A DNA stretch of 64,000 nucleotides from Cyanobacteria bacterium FACHB-471 (GTDB lineage Bacteria > Cyanobacteriota > Cyanobacteriia > Elainellales > Elainellaceae). How positions within the stretch are numbered: position 1 is the first letter of the stretch; every line of letters starts with the position of its first letter. Under the pieces are notes generated by a model that saw only the letters and a program-made list of their open reading frames with translations, had not been told where the DNA came from and searched no databases. The stretch is from assembly GCA_014695345.1 (NCBI GenBank), contig JACJOC010000058.1:310001-374000 (forward strand), read 5' to 3'. A program made the translations under genes and the position numbers. Below, one piece after another: positions 9,453-19,449 of the stretch.

Positions 9453-9526
9453 TCGGGATGACAGGATTTGAACCTGCGACATCCTGCTCCCAAAGCAGGC
9501 GCGCTACCAAGCTGCGCTACATCCCG
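9453..9526 (-). tRNA. tRNA-Pro(UGG)
   Basis: On the minus strand a complete cloverleaf can be drawn: 7-bp acceptor CGGGATG/CATCCCG with discriminator A, D-arm with AGCGCAGCTTGGTAGCGC, anticodon stem CCTGC/GCAGG around loop TTTGGGA (anticodon TGG), and T-arm GCAGGTTCAAATCCTGT. CCA is not encoded. TGG reads proline codons CCA and CCG and, with modification, others. No intron is present. Confidence 0.97.
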
Positions 9527-9666
9527 TTAATGTCACACATCAGTATAACCTGCTTTGCAAAAACCAACCGATTGATTTTTGGGGCAAACTCTTTATAAGG
9601 AGTCCCATCACAAACTATAAGATGGAGGAAGCTCCTGAATTTCATTCACCCTAAGCAAGAATTATT

Positions 9667-10107
9667 ATGGGAACTGCTCAGCGTACTCGCCACAGCACCA
9701 TTCAACCCGCTGATTGGAATATTGCTCAACTGCCTGGGTTGAGTAAGGAGGATTGCGATCGCCTAGCTGCCAGTGGCATTCACACCACGCTACAGCTACT
9801 CGAAACGATCAAGACGGTTCCTGAGAAGCAGGCTCTGGCAGCGCAAATCCAAATTCATATTCAACACCTCAACAAGTGGCTAGCACTGTCTGACCTGGCA
9901 CGTGTGCCCATTGTTGGCTGTCAGTATTGCGGCATGTTGCTGCACGCCGGGATCAGTTCTGCTACCCAGCTAGCGCAAATGTCTCTGCCCAGGCTGCATC
10001 AGCAAATTTTGAAGCTGCACGTCTCGACCCTGCACAATCAGGACCACTGCCCGTCTTTAGATGAATTAGCAAATTGGATACGACAGGCGCGATCGCTAAA
10101 CATTTAG
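9667..10107 (+). CDS. DUF4332 (helix-hairpin-helix-like) domain protein
   Basis: 146 aa, soluble and mostly helical. Two helix-hairpin-helix-like units are visible: LPGLSKEDCDRLAASGIHTT near residue 20 and VGCQYCGMLLHAGISSATQL near 82. This is the layout of DUF4332 proteins, common in cyanobacteria and without an established function. HhH folds usually contact DNA or protein. The gene is monocistronic, starts at ATG, and ends 11 bases before a strong hairpin shared with the convergent acetyltransferase gene. Confidence 0.8.
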   Translation: MGTAQRTRHSTIQPADWNIAQLPGLSKEDCDRLAASGIHTTLQLLETIKTVPEKQALAAQIQIHIQHLNKWLALSDLARVPIVGCQYCGMLLHAGISSATQLAQMSLPRLHQQILKLHVSTLHNQDHCPSLDELANWIRQARSLNI

Positions 10108-10117
10108 CTAAATATTT

Positions 10118-10154
10118 AAAGGAATGAGGGAGGATGTTCTCCCTCCATTCCTTT
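10118..10154. terminator. Bidirectional hairpin terminator between convergent genes
   Basis: AAAGGAATGAGGGAG (10118-10132) pairs with 10139-10154, forming 15 bp with one bulged C and a 6-base loop. The A-run at one end and T-run at the other suit termination on both strands, and it sits between the stops of the DUF4332 and GNAT genes. Confidence 0.75.
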
Positions 10155-10161
10155 GATCGAA

Positions 10162-10988
<827 letters not shown>

Positions 10989-11714
10989 ATGGCTGCGGGC
11001 TTGAAATCATCGACGCTGGAACTGCTAAAGCGCTTTAACCGAGCGTTTCCTCAGTTTTATGAGCAGTTTGTTAGTAGTGAAATCCAATTGCAGAACCTGC
11101 GACTAGCCTATCAGCTTTACAAAAGTAAACAGGCAGTGATTGAGCTGAAGCCGGAGGGTAGCAAAAGTGCCTTGCATTTTGCTTATCGCAATCAGTCTTT
11201 TTTGCTCAGCGATATTTTTGGTGTGCTGGCTGCCTACGGTCTAACGATTCACAGCCTCAGCCTGTACGGGCAAATTTATCCGCCGATGCTAGTGTTCATT
11301 AAGCTGGTGGTGTCGCGGGGCGGCAAGGCATTAGCTGACAAAACGGCTGAAAACGTTTGTCGGGCAGTGCGTGAGGCACTGGCAGGGCGATTTGAAGTTG
11401 AGGAAATGCTGGCGGTAGAATTCAACCTGGATGCAGGCTTAGAACAGGTGGAAACAGAGTTCTACGTTGATCCAGTCTTTCACTTGCCTGCTTTGCTAAT
11501 TGAAGCGGACAACCAGCCGGGTTTATTCTACAAGGTGATGTACTCCATTTGGCAGGAAGATTTGCTGGTCGTCAACGCAAATTTGCTAGTCTGGCGAGGA
11601 AGAACGCGCCTGATCCTGTACTTGCTGGGTCCTAATGAGAGCTTGATTCCAGAATATTTGGGGCAAAAGATTGCTGAAAGCGTCAGGCAACGGCTGTTAG
11701 GCAGACGCTTTTAA
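10989..11714 (+). CDS. Protein with two ACT-like domains
   Basis: 241 aa, no membrane segment. Residues about 48-130 (LLSDIFGVLAAYGLTIHSLS) and 165-235 (PALLIEADNQPGLFYKVM, then a beta strand and helix) match the pattern of ACT domains, with an opening strand followed by a helix beginning D-x-x-G-L. Similar pairs occur in GlnD-type and other regulatory proteins that bind amino acids. No catalytic domain is attached, so this is probably a small-molecule sensor or a partner protein. I infer ACT from pattern alone and do not recognise a named family. It stops 19 bases before the stop of the convergent DUF3318 gene. Confidence 0.7.
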   Translation: MAAGLKSSTLELLKRFNRAFPQFYEQFVSSEIQLQNLRLAYQLYKSKQAVIELKPEGSKSALHFAYRNQSFLLSDIFGVLAAYGLTIHSLSLYGQIYPPMLVFIKLVVSRGGKALADKTAENVCRAVREALAGRFEVEEMLAVEFNLDAGLEQVETEFYVDPVFHLPALLIEADNQPGLFYKVMYSIWQEDLLVVNANLLVWRGRTRLILYLLGPNESLIPEYLGQKIAESVRQRLLGRRF

Positions 11715-11733
11715 AGTGCGTGCTACTACGACT

Positions 11734-12345
11734 TTATTCTCGACGCAGAGTTTGGGGAACTCCGACGGGGGAGAGTCCGGCGATCGCCTTCAGATTTTGC
11801 ACCCGCAGCAGTTCGGTAAAATCGAGCTGAGAGCGGCCTTCGATGTGGGAAACAGATTCGATTGCTGCCATCAGGTGACGGGCAGCATCGGTTTCGCTGT
11901 AACCTCGGCGAACGGCAACCCGTACAGCTGCTTCATCGGCTTCGAGTTCACGTTCAGAACTGTAGTTTTTGCGCCAAATCTGAGTTCCAGCAAGGCTGGT
12001 TAGTCCGCCTGCGGTGACAGCGCCAATAATGTCACCCTGCACCAATTCAAAGATGGTGCCGACGACCCCGGCTGCGACTAGACCCTGGTAGATGTTGGGC
12101 TTGAGCCAGTTAACGCTGCCCAGCCAATTGACGGTTCTCAAGATCAGCAAATCTTGCTGGGGTTTGGGAAGCTGGCTCCAGAGGTCAAAGTTGATAAAAA
12201 CCGGACGAGTCTGATCCCAGGGTTTGGGAAGTTGGGCGGCAATGACAGTGGGCTGTTCCGGTTTGCTCTTGATTTTGGCAAACATGCGACCGGATGCAGG
12301 CAGCAGATCCACAAGTCGATAAATTTCGGAGTCTGGATTCATCAT
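11734..12345 (-). CDS. DUF3318 domain protein
   Basis: 203 aa. A conserved cyanobacterial protein that I place in DUF3318 from its opening (SEIYRLVDLLPASGRM), its middle hydrophobic segment (LVAAGVVGTIFELVQGDIIGAV, about residues 88-120) and its acidic-helical end with the ELEADEAAVR motif. The central segment suggests a membrane association. ERELEADEAAVRVA resembles part of M48-type protease sequences (ExxAD), but no HEXXH is present, so proteolysis is not claimed. It is followed on the same strand by nothing closer than prmC and preceded by the M20 amidohydrolase gene with a 19-base gap, suggesting co-transcription. Function unknown. Confidence 0.8.
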   Translation of the reverse strand: MMNPDSEIYRLVDLLPASGRMFAKIKSKPEQPTVIAAQLPKPWDQTRPVFINFDLWSQLPKPQQDLLILRTVNWLGSVNWLKPNIYQGLVAAGVVGTIFELVQGDIIGAVTAGGLTSLAGTQIWRKNYSSERELEADEAAVRVAVRRGYSETDAARHLMAAIESVSHIEGRSQLDFTELLRVQNLKAIAGLSPVGVPQTLRRE

Positions 12346-12364
12346 GGGTGAGGAAGGGGCTGCG

Positions 12365-13576
12365 CTAGTTTACACAAAATTTTTCCACACAGCGGACAAA
12401 GATTTCTACACCCATTCCCAAGACGGTTTCGTCAAAGTCAAAGCGGGGATGGTGATGGGGATAGGCTAAATCACGCTCAATGTTGGCTGCGCCCAAAAAG
12501 AAATAGCAGCCAGGAACCTCTTGTAAGAAGAAGGACATATCCTCACCGCCCATGGTCTGGCATTCTGGGACGATGCCTAGCGGGGTCTCGATCACGGTTT
12601 CAGCGACGGAGCGGACGAGGGAGGCGATCGCCGGATTATTCACGACAGGGGGATAAATCCGCTTGTAGTCTAGCTCATAGCTTGCGCCGTGACTCTGGCA
12701 AACGCCGCTAACGATTTGTTCCATCCGCTGTTCAAAAAATCCTTCAAGTCCGGGATCAAAGTAGCGTACCGTGCCTTGAAGTTTAGCAGTGTTGGCAATG
12801 ACGTTGCGGGCATGTCCGGCATGAAAGCTGCCGATGGTGACAACGCCTGCCTTAAGGGGATCAACGTTGCGCGACACAATCGTTTGCAGCGCGTTCACGA
12901 CTTGAGCGCCAACGACGATAGAGTCAACGGTTTGGTGAGGCATTGCGCCGTGTCCACCTCTGCCCTTAATGGTGCAGTCAAATAGCTCAACAGCTGCCAT
13001 CATTGCACCATCGCGAACCCCAAGTGACCCCAACGGCAGGTTGTTCCACAGATGTAAGCCGATGATTGCGTCCACATCAGGATTTTTTAGGACTCCCGCT
13101 TCTACCATCGGTTTGGCTCCACCGGGACCTTCTTCAGCAGGTTGGAAAATCAGTTTAACGGTTCCAGCAAAATCGGGATGTTGAGACAAATAATAGGCGG
13201 TGCCAAGGGCGATCGCCGTATGTCCATCGTGACCGCAAGCGTGCATGACCCCATCATGCAGCGAACGGTAGGGCACCTGATTAAGTTCTTGAATCGGCAA
13301 TGCGTCCATGTCTGCCCGAATCGCCAGCACAGGTCCAGGACGATTGCCAGGAATGATTGCCACAATCCCAGTTTCGGCAATTCCGGTTTGATGCTCGATG
13401 CCCCACTCTTGTAGCTTTTGGGCAATCGCTTCTGCGGTTAGCCGCTCTCGAAAGCCTAACTCTGGGCGCTGATGAAAGTGTCGTCGCCACTCTACCAAAC
13501 GCGGCTGTAGGGCTTGAATTTCTGGACGAATTCGGGATTGATCAACGTGGAGTGGCTTGAGAGAAGTGGCGACCAT
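12365..13576 (-). CDS. M20 family metallo-amidohydrolase (N-acyl-amino-acid amidohydrolase type)
   Basis: 403 aa, full length for the AmhX/HipO group of peptidase family M20D. It should hydrolyse N-acyl or hippurate-like amino-acid conjugates using one or two metal ions. Metal-binding and catalytic signatures: RADMDALPIQE, HACGHDGHTA, the FQPAEEGPGGAKPM glutamates, and GLHLWNNLPLG; the dimerisation domain has GRGGHGAMPHQTVDS. A late histidine occurs in YPHHHPRFDFDE. No signal peptide, so cytoplasmic. Upstream of and close to the DUF3318 gene (19 bases). Physiological substrate cannot be read from the sequence; relatives include indole-acetyl-amino-acid hydrolases. Confidence 0.93.
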   Translation of the reverse strand: MVATSLKPLHVDQSRIRPEIQALQPRLVEWRRHFHQRPELGFRERLTAEAIAQKLQEWGIEHQTGIAETGIVAIIPGNRPGPVLAIRADMDALPIQELNQVPYRSLHDGVMHACGHDGHTAIALGTAYYLSQHPDFAGTVKLIFQPAEEGPGGAKPMVEAGVLKNPDVDAIIGLHLWNNLPLGSLGVRDGAMMAAVELFDCTIKGRGGHGAMPHQTVDSIVVGAQVVNALQTIVSRNVDPLKAGVVTIGSFHAGHARNVIANTAKLQGTVRYFDPGLEGFFEQRMEQIVSGVCQSHGASYELDYKRIYPPVVNNPAIASLVRSVAETVIETPLGIVPECQTMGGEDMSFFLQEVPGCYFFLGAANIERDLAYPHHHPRFDFDETVLGMGVEIFVRCVEKFCVN

Positions 13577-13753
13577 AATTTTGAAGAGACTCCAGGCGGT
13601 GAAGAATTCCTATCGTGCGGGATATTTCTAAGGTAGCGGATTCCCGTACATTCAATTGAGTTGAATTATGATTCCAAAACGTCTCAATTAGGAACCCCAC
13701 TGCCGGGTCAGAAGGAAAAGGGGGAGAAGGGAAAAGAGCCCTGTTAATCGAAG

Positions 13754-14881
13754 TTAATCGCGTGGACGAGGAACGCGAAGGCGAGGCACTTGCGGGGTAA
13801 TCATCAGCTTTTTCCACAAGTTCTCGTAACTTTCTGTCATGGCTTCGACGGTGAAATGGGCGATCGCCACTTCTCTTGCTCGTCGTCCTAGTTGCGATCG
13901 CAGAGCTGGATCATCTCGCAATTGCCGAATTGCTTGAGTGAGTCCATTCACATCATTTTTGTCGATCAGCAGCCCAGTTTCCCCGTGCCATACCGCTTCT
14001 GGAACGCTGCCTACGCGAGTTGCGATGACTGGACGTGCTGCTAGCATTGCTTCAACAATCGCCAGGGGAAATCCTTCTGAGCGGGAAGGGAGTGCGATCA
14101 CATCAAACCCTGGTAAATACAAGCGGGGATTATCTACCCATCCCGGTAGGCTGACGCGATCGCTAATTCCCAAGTTAAATGCCAGTTTTTCCAGGGCAGT
14201 TCGCTGTTCGCCTTCGCCTAAGATGACGACTTTTACCCCTTCAAGGGGAGCGATCGCCTGCAACAGCACTTCATGCGCTTTCATCAGGTCGAGCCGTCCA
14301 ACACTGCCAACGACGAGCTGTTTATTTGTCTCAAGAGATTCGGGTTCGCCGAAATCGGGCACCCCATTGGGAATCGATAGGACAGAATCTCGTCCAAGGG
14401 CATAGAAGTCTTCCATGCGCTGAGCGCTTGCCTTACCCACAGCAACATGAGCATCGACTCGCAAGGAAATAGCTCTAGTGCGCCAGAGGGCGATCGCATC
14501 GGTTGTTCGCAGTGGCAGTTGGTCAACTCGCACAACACGAGCATGAGGCAGCATCAAAGCAGCCGTTAAGCCTGTTGCACAAGCCCAGGGCGTACATAGA
14601 TTAGCGTGAACGATATCGGGCCGGAGCCGCGATAAGGTATGCAGGTGGGCAGCAAAGGCTTGAAGTCCACGAGGAGGCAAGATGAATCGGTCTGCTTGGG
14701 GACGGCGATGGGCGATCGCCTCCACCACAGTCTGAGAAACGCCCATTACGGATATCTGAATCTGGTCTGAAGCAGTAGCGACTAAATGCCCCAGGCTTAT
14801 CTCTGCACCGCCAATCCCAGCCGCATCCGTATAGGCAACCACTCGCAGCGGTCGATCAGTCCCAGCTTGGACAGTTGTCAT
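13754..14881 (-). CDS. Glycosyltransferase family 4-type (GT-B) protein
   Basis: 375 aa. An N-terminal half like Glyco_transf_4 (ADAAGIGGAEISLGHL-type opening, where the GGAE loop is the usual N-terminal glycine motif) is followed by a Glycos_transf_1 half with VGSVGRLDLMKAHEVLLQAI and the nucleotide-sugar motif SRSEGFPLAIVEAM around residues 275-290. Such enzymes add a sugar from an NDP or UDP donor to polysaccharide or lipid acceptors, retaining configuration. No neighbour identifies the pathway: the next genes are M20 amidohydrolase and a VOC protein. Cytoplasmic, no membrane segment. Donor and acceptor are unknown. Confidence 0.9.
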   Translation of the reverse strand: MTTVQAGTDRPLRVVAYTDAAGIGGAEISLGHLVATASDQIQISVMGVSQTVVEAIAHRRPQADRFILPPRGLQAFAAHLHTLSRLRPDIVHANLCTPWACATGLTAALMLPHARVVRVDQLPLRTTDAIALWRTRAISLRVDAHVAVGKASAQRMEDFYALGRDSVLSIPNGVPDFGEPESLETNKQLVVGSVGRLDLMKAHEVLLQAIAPLEGVKVVILGEGEQRTALEKLAFNLGISDRVSLPGWVDNPRLYLPGFDVIALPSRSEGFPLAIVEAMLAARPVIATRVGSVPEAVWHGETGLLIDKNDVNGLTQAIRQLRDDPALRSQLGRRAREVAIAHFTVEAMTESYENLWKKLMITPQVPRLRVPRPRD

Positions 14882-14998
14882 GCAGACGGACCGTTTGAAA
14901 TTTCAGTTGGCTCGCGGTTGCTCAATCTCCTCGATTTGCAACCGCACCAGAGAGCTATCCTAATTTCACAGCCGTCATGTTGTCATATTCCCCTCGAA

Positions 14999-15070
14999 AG
15001 AATTGTACTAATTCCAAAATTAGGGTTACAGATGGAAGGGTACCCCGCTCTGCGAGGTGCCCTTTTTTGA
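14999..15070 (+). repeat. Dispersed palindromic repeat, copy 2
   Basis: Same family as 6446-6512: ATTAGGGTTACAGAT is followed by an 11-bp imperfect stem with a 3-base loop, and then by a run of six T. In this orientation it looks like a rho-independent terminator. It lies between the divergent glycosyltransferase and VOC genes. Confidence 0.7.
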
Positions 15071-15099
15071 GAGGGATGTTGTTACTTTTTGCTTTGCCT

Positions 15100-15465
15100 A
15101 TGAAGTTTGAATGTAGTGCTGCCTTTGTTACGCTGGCTACGACTCGGCTAGAGGATCTGGTCAAGTTCTACGCTCAGTTATTCGGTCAACTGCCACAGCC
15201 TCATCTTCCCAATCGCTATGCCGAGTTTCAGCTTCCGGGTCTGCGATTGGGCATTTTTCAGCCAAAACAGGAGAATGAAGCAGAATTTGCAGGAGAACGA
15301 GGCAAAATCAGCCTGTGTTTGGAGGTGAAAAGCCTTGAGGAGGTAATCGCCCACCTCACTGCACTAGGCTATTCACCTCCGGGTGAAGTGGCGATCGCCT
15401 CGCATGGCAAAGAAATTTACGCCTACGATCCCGACCAAAATCGACTCATTCTGCATCAGTCTTGA
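15100..15465 (+). CDS. VOC (glyoxalase/bleomycin-resistance fold) family protein
   Basis: About 121 aa from the ATG at 15100. The frame extends upstream to 14977, but that part runs through the dispersed repeat and its terminator-like hairpin and is not protein-like, so the later start is preferred; an ATG at 15076 is also possible. The core fits the vicinal-oxygen-chelate fold: a first half beginning FVTLATTRLEDLVKFYAQLFG and ending with GLRLGIFQP, a second half with LEEVIAHLTALGYS and the closing YAYDPDQNRLILHQ. Enzymes of this fold include glyoxalase I, dioxygenases and drug-binding proteins; the reaction here is unknown. It converges with the CHAT gene 13 bases later. Confidence 0.82.
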   Translation: MKFECSAAFVTLATTRLEDLVKFYAQLFGQLPQPHLPNRYAEFQLPGLRLGIFQPKQENEAEFAGERGKISLCLEVKSLEEVIAHLTALGYSPPGEVAIASHGKEIYAYDPDQNRLILHQS

Positions 15466-15477
15466 ACCCGACTCGCT

Positions 15478-18201
15478 CTAGCGTTGTGCTAAAGCGCTCC
15501 AGGATTGAATTGCCTCTTGCGTCCAGAGCCAGTTATTGCTTAGCGCTTCCGCCTGGAAATTAGTCGGGTCACTCATCATCACCATCTGGTAAAGTTTGAC
15601 CGACTTACTCTCCAGGTTGCTTTGCTCATTAGCAGATCGCTCAGATGCAGCCTGTTGCAGTGCCAGGGCAATTCCTGCGTAGGCGTTAAGCGCTTTCTCC
15701 CCTTGCAAAAGCTGCTCAGGAAGGGGCAAATCTGCATTTGCAGTCTGGCTACTCGGCTGAGCCTTCAGATTAGCTGCCTGCTGCTCTTCCAGTAGCGAGA
15801 GGGCTGCGACCCATTCTTGAATCGCCTCACTGGGTTGGCTCTCAGCATAGTAGGCAAAACCTAGCGCAATTCGGTAATCTGCGTTGTTTGGCTGCTCTCG
15901 AACTGCCGCTTCCCAATAGCGACGAGCATCGTTGATGCTAAAGTCAGCCTCTCCAGCTTGAACTGCCTGCCACGCCAGTCGCCCATGCAAGAAGTTGATT
16001 TGAGGCTGATCGATCTCAGCTTGTGGCACGGTAGCGAGGGCCGCGGTCGCTTGCGGTAGAGCATTGCGGTCGAGCAGAGCATTGACGGCTTGTCCGCCTT
16101 CAGCAAATTTCCCCTGGTTAAAGTGCTCGATGGCGATCGCCGTCACGTTTGTCGTATCCGCAGAATTCAGCTCAGCCTCACCTACGTCGGGTAGCTCTGT
16201 TCCTTCTGTTTCTAGCGTCTCAGAAATGCTTGACCCTGGCGGCAGCAAGTCATCCGGGTTGGCTCCTCCTGAACTGAACCAATCCCTAGGCACGACTAAG
16301 AAGCTAATTAAGGCGATCGCTGCAATGCCAGCTACCCCAACTAGCGGTAAGACAAAGCGAGGAAGCCGCCGAGTCGGGCGCGCAGTCCGGGGTTGGACCG
16401 CGGGCTGAATAGCGGTCGCAACACCCGTAGAACGGGGCTGAGGTGCAGTCTCTTCGTCTGGTTCAAGCGATCTGATCGAGATTGAGCCAGAGTGTGGCGT
16501 GACAGGAAGTCCATCGTAAATCCACTGGTCAGACTCGGTCCTAGATTCGGTTTGAGTTTTTGCTTCGCCATAGGTTAACCCTGAACCGGGTGCATCTTTG
16601 ACATGAACAACTTCTGTATCTAAACCCTGCGGGTCTTCCTTACTAGAAAGCTGTTTTAGCAAACCGGCTACGACAGACGCCTCATCCTCATAATCTAGGT
16701 CTGTTTCGCCGTCTAATTCCTCGTCAAGCTCCGTTTCATACTCTGAGTAGTTTCGATTTCCGTCCTCTGTCAGGTCGCCCAAATCGTCATCGAGAACTGA
16801 TTCCCAGTCATCAGGACCGAGATAGCGAGAATCTGGAACTGCATCAGCGGGCAGTGGAGGGGTTGACCTTGCCGCAGCTTGAGAAACGTCATAGCCCTGC
16901 GGAATCAGCATCAGCCGATCGGCTGGATTGTCGAGGGTGCGATCGCCCTCCGTCAAATAGCCATCAAACTCTGAGTGCAGATAAAGAATCGGCAACGCCC
17001 AATAAAGCTGATGGGAGCCATAGGCAGAAATCAACCCCTGTCGCGCCCGACTAAGGCTGAGGTCAATTGGGTAGCCCTGCTTTAAATTGCGGTAAAACAG
17101 GCGGCTCAATGTCAGTGCCACGTCATCCGGAATGCGCTCTGCCATCGCTAGCACCGCCGGAATGCCACGTCCCACCAGCGCCTCCGCTAGATTGCGCTCA
17201 CCCACATCTGACATAGGGTCAGCCGCAGCCGTGTAAGCGCCACGACACGAGTTAAACACCGCCATACGGATGCCATTGTTGACCAGTAGCCCTGCCAGGT
17301 CATCTCCTGTCAAGATTTCGGTCAGCCCCGTTTTATTGTTAACCAGATACAAATTGCCGCCAGAAGCACCCAAGTTGCTATGCCCCGCATAGTGCAGAAC
17401 CTGGAATTGCCCCTGTTCTAACGCCTGGGTCAGTTGTTCGCGACCGGGCTGATCGAGAATCGTCAATTGGATTTCGGGCAAGGTTCCTGTCAGGCTTTCT
17501 GGCAAAGAACCGCTTTGATGGCGCAACTCCTGCTGAAGGTGCGTGGCTTCTCGCTTTAGCTCTAGCCGCTTTTGGTCAGTCGGAGCCGCGATCACCATGA
17601 GGATACGCAGCGGTTGGTCTGGCTCCTGGGGAAGGGGTGATACAGGCAGCGTCAGGCTAGTGCCCGGTTGGTAGCGAGAAAAGACGACTCCAGTCCCCGT
17701 TGCTACAGGCCGAGGCGGCAAGCTTAGCCCATCGCGCTGGCGCATTCTCTCAGCGGGTGAGTCAGTTTCGTGCAGCACTTCCCAGGGTAGACGGGGCAGA
17801 CGTGAACCCTTTAGCCCTAGCCGCAGCCGCAAAACCTCACCGCGATGTTGGGCGATCGCCTGTGCTGTCATCCAGCTATCGCGCAAAGTGCCTTGAAACA
17901 AAGCGCCATAAAGCTGCTGCCCAATTTCTGCCAAACTGAGGGGCGGCAGTGATGATTCAGCATCAGCAGAATGGTCTAAACTGCGGGACAGTTCAAATCC
18001 ACCAATGCGATTAACTCTATCTCCTTGCAATACACCCAGCAGAGGATCGTTCATTAGCTGCCGTGCCTGAGCTAGCCAATCTTCAACTGCCCAAGTGACC
18101 TGCTCTTCTGCCAAAGGTACACCGGGTGCGACTCGCTCAGTCCGCACTAAATATTCTTCATTCCCCACCGGGGTCACAGAAATGTGAAACTCCTGGGTCA
18201 C
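15478..18201 (-). CDS. CHAT-domain protein with membrane segment and TPR-like C-terminus
   Basis: 907 aa with a GTG start. Residues about 100-420 form a CHAT (caspase HetF-associated with TPRs) domain with both catalytic residues present: His near 274 in VLHYAGHSN and Cys near 319 in FNSCRGAY. A long acidic, low-complexity linker (about 460-600) leads to a transmembrane helix (about 614-636, LPLVGVAGIAAIALISFLVV), after which residues 690-900 look like TPR-type helices (LDRNALPQATAALA, GRLAWQAVQAGEA, YRIALGFAYYAESQPSEAI). CHAT proteases are caspase-like, and in cyanobacteria include HetF, needed for division and heterocyst control; others take part in stress death or antiphage systems. The target here is unknown. 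Confidence 0.88.
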   Translation of the reverse strand: MTQEFHISVTPVGNEEYLVRTERVAPGVPLAEEQVTWAVEDWLAQARQLMNDPLLGVLQGDRVNRIGGFELSRSLDHSADAESSLPPLSLAEIGQQLYGALFQGTLRDSWMTAQAIAQHRGEVLRLRLGLKGSRLPRLPWEVLHETDSPAERMRQRDGLSLPPRPVATGTGVVFSRYQPGTSLTLPVSPLPQEPDQPLRILMVIAAPTDQKRLELKREATHLQQELRHQSGSLPESLTGTLPEIQLTILDQPGREQLTQALEQGQFQVLHYAGHSNLGASGGNLYLVNNKTGLTEILTGDDLAGLLVNNGIRMAVFNSCRGAYTAAADPMSDVGERNLAEALVGRGIPAVLAMAERIPDDVALTLSRLFYRNLKQGYPIDLSLSRARQGLISAYGSHQLYWALPILYLHSEFDGYLTEGDRTLDNPADRLMLIPQGYDVSQAAARSTPPLPADAVPDSRYLGPDDWESVLDDDLGDLTEDGNRNYSEYETELDEELDGETDLDYEDEASVVAGLLKQLSSKEDPQGLDTEVVHVKDAPGSGLTYGEAKTQTESRTESDQWIYDGLPVTPHSGSISIRSLEPDEETAPQPRSTGVATAIQPAVQPRTARPTRRLPRFVLPLVGVAGIAAIALISFLVVPRDWFSSGGANPDDLLPPGSSISETLETEGTELPDVGEAELNSADTTNVTAIAIEHFNQGKFAEGGQAVNALLDRNALPQATAALATVPQAEIDQPQINFLHGRLAWQAVQAGEADFSINDARRYWEAAVREQPNNADYRIALGFAYYAESQPSEAIQEWVAALSLLEEQQAANLKAQPSSQTANADLPLPEQLLQGEKALNAYAGIALALQQAASERSANEQSNLESKSVKLYQMVMMSDPTNFQAEALSNNWLWTQEAIQSWSALAQR

Positions 18202-19022
18202 CGTTACCGTGCTCTCCTGACTTCTGATTTGGTAGTTCTGCTCGATCGCTTTACGGGAGGAAGGTCGTACTCAACCGGACGAATCAAAGGCTCAAAAAGT
18301 TACCTGCTGTAGAATCTTTTTCTCTACAGCAAACAAACTCCCAGCGGAATTTCTCTGAAGTGAAATGAGCAACAGTAAACCCGCATCTCGTTTCAAACCC
18401 CAAAATGTCCGACTTAACCCCAATTTATTCCGGATGGCAACCCGCTTCCCAGAACAGTGGAATGGTAGATGCACCCTGATTTAACTCCCTAGCTCACTTG
18501 TTTGAGTTGGGGAGTTTTCTTTTGCATAAACCAATCGAAATGCTGCTCACTCAGCGACGACTTGAACTATTAGATTGAACTATTTGAATGATTACAGATC
18601 AATTACAGCTTCAGCTTTACGAATAATCTTAAGCAGGGTAGATACAAGACCTATCCCTACAATCCTCAAAATCATCCTGTTAGAGATGAGGGGTGATACC
18701 CCCCACGATTGAAACCTTAGATAAGGAGATAAGTGAAATCCACAGTGTGCCTCTAATCCAGCAAAACTACGGAGTTTTTAAAGATTTAGTAATGCGGGTA
18801 TAAAGCAGATGTGAGGTACAAATTAAGTTTGCTGAGTGAATATACGACAACCCCAAACGGGTTGTGAAAGGCATATTTTTCATCTCACAAACAAATTTTG
18901 TAGAACGTCAAGATGAACGTTTCACAAGATACCAGTAGGGTCAGTAGCAACAAAGCGGTTGAAGTGCCAAAGCTTTGACAAGCCCTGCTCGCCCAGAGGA
19001 TAAATTTCCTCTCAAAAATTTC
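18202..19022. other. Long intergenic region with an orphan terminator
   Basis: About 820 bases without a supportable protein gene. A plus-strand terminator-like hairpin with a T-rich tail lies at 18483-18523, although no plus-strand gene precedes it: the upstream gene is on the other strand. The region 18300-18480 could therefore encode a small RNA. A short hairpin (ACAACCC/GGGTTGT) is also present near 18848-18866. Confidence 0.45.
18483..18523 (+). terminator. Terminator-like hairpin without a known upstream gene
   Basis: AACTCCC (18483-18489) pairs with GGGAGTT (18510-18516), with an inner CTCA/TGAG pairing, followed by TTCTTTT. It has the form of a rho-independent terminator on the plus strand. 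Confidence 0.6.
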
Positions 19023-19265
19023 TTAGCGGGTTGACTGAACTCTGGTGGAGCGATAGGACAAGGTTCCAGCAAGCAGCAATAGCTGAATTTGCCAGGGAGC
19101 AGAAAATAAGCTGAAAACCAAACTGAGGATCGCCAATGCCAGAAGAGCGATCGCCAATTCCTCAGAAAACCTCTCAACCTTGTCGTAGAACCAGACGGCT
19201 GCAACTGCGGCAATCAATGAAGCAATAAACCACATTTTTTTAACCCAGACGAACGAAAAGTTCAT
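19023..19265 (-). CDS. Small membrane protein, unrecognised
   Basis: 80 aa (or 70 aa from the internal ATG at 19235). Two hydrophobic helices are evident: about residues 11-27 (MWFIASLIAAVAAVWFY) and 36-66 (ELAIALLALAILSLVFSLFS, then a further hydrophobic LLLLAG piece), separated by a charged DKVERFSEE turn; the end is basic. This looks like a real integral membrane protein rather than a chance ORF, but I do not recognise a family. It stands alone and diverges from ycf66. Neither start has a clear ribosome binding site. Confidence 0.55.
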   Translation of the reverse strand: MNFSFVWVKKMWFIASLIAAVAAVWFYDKVERFSEELAIALLALAILSLVFSLFSAPWQIQLLLLAGTLSYRSTRVQSTR

Positions 19266-19449
19266 ATTTAGTAAAATACGCTACTTTCTGTCCCGTTTTA
19301 TCGAGCAGTCGGTTCACCCTAGTGGGCGATTTACGCAGCGTACCCGCACCCGCTCGAAACTCAGACCTAAATTCCAGAGTTTTAGTTGCCTGTCGCGAAG
19401 TGGAGCAATCTCAAGCAAAATAGAGTATGCACTCAAACGGGGGTGAACT

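Noticed and set aside
18292-18474. 60-aa minus-strand frame after the CHAT gene's start
   Set aside because: No motif or ribosome binding site; the region is better described as intergenic, perhaps encoding RNA on the other strand.
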